A stretch of DNA of 6,001 bases from Prolixibacteraceae bacterium (GTDB lineage Bacteria; Bacteroidota; Bacteroidia; Bacteroidales; Prolixibacteraceae). Shown in pieces: positions 5,958-6,001 of the stretch; the stretch's first letter is position 1; each line of letters starts with the position of its first letter. A model generated the notes under the pieces. That model ran no database searches. It worked only from the letters and a program-made list of their open reading frames with translations, and was not told the DNA's origin. The position numbers were made by a program, and so were the translations under genes. Where the stretch lies: positions 1 through 6,001 of the forward strand of contig JAEUSS010000050.1 of the NCBI GenBank assembly GCA_016788685.1, in the 5' to 3' direction.

Positions 5958-6001
5958 TAGCTTTTAATTTTAATGATCTGTTGTTTATGCATTTGCTCCG
6001 G

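Noticed and set aside
5957..6001. A possible gene end on the minus strand (TAA at 5987-5985) or gene start on the plus strand (ATG at 5987)
   Set aside because: Only four or five codons are visible in either reading, with no promoter box or other support, so neither can be claimed.
1..6001. Mobile elements, CRISPR arrays, tRNA or rRNA genes
   Set aside because: No transposase or integrase frame, regularly spaced repeats, or conserved RNA sequences were seen on either strand.

Overview
The window looks like chromosomal DNA of a member of the Bacteroidota. The evidence is a secreted protein with a C-terminal type IX secretion (T9SS type A) sorting domain, TAnnTTTG-type -7 promoter boxes upstream of several genes, A-rich stretches instead of Shine-Dalgarno sites before start codons, and a TyrA that resembles those of this phylum. 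I cannot name the genus; a Bacteroidales/Marinilabiliales-type environmental organism is a guess.

Layout, left to right. (1) Positions 1-212, minus strand: the N-terminal 70 codons of prephenate dehydrogenase (tyrA), cut by the window edge. (2) Positions 213-435, minus strand: a complete trp-style transcription attenuator in front of tyrA. It has a promoter (TTG, 18 bp, TATATTTG), a 24-residue leader peptide carrying the run FFYWFYYF, an intrinsic terminator at 246-282, and two alternative pairings that fit ribosome-controlled termination. This is the most interesting object here, and the leader peptide is short enough to be missed by ordinary gene calling. (3) Positions 552-3014, minus strand: an 820-residue secreted HExxH metalloprotease-like protein with Ig-like and jelly-roll-like regions and a T9SS sorting tail. 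(4) Positions 3015-3207: a divergent promoter region. (5) Positions 3208-4659, plus strand: a GH32 fructan hydrolase (exo-levanase, inulinase or invertase type) with all three acidic catalytic motifs, followed by a strong terminator at 4686-4724. (6) Positions 4827-5855, plus strand: L-threonine 3-dehydrogenase (tdh) with a one-residue expansion of its NAD-binding glycine loop, followed by a perfect 16-bp terminator hairpin at 5915-5957. (7) The last 44 bases hold nothing I can assign.

The genes do not form one pathway. Aromatic amino acid synthesis (tyrA), extracellular proteolysis, fructan breakdown and threonine catabolism each appear to be separate transcription units, with their own promoter-like boxes and, for the last two, clear terminators. 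Nothing here is mobile, and there are no CRISPR, rRNA or tRNA signals.
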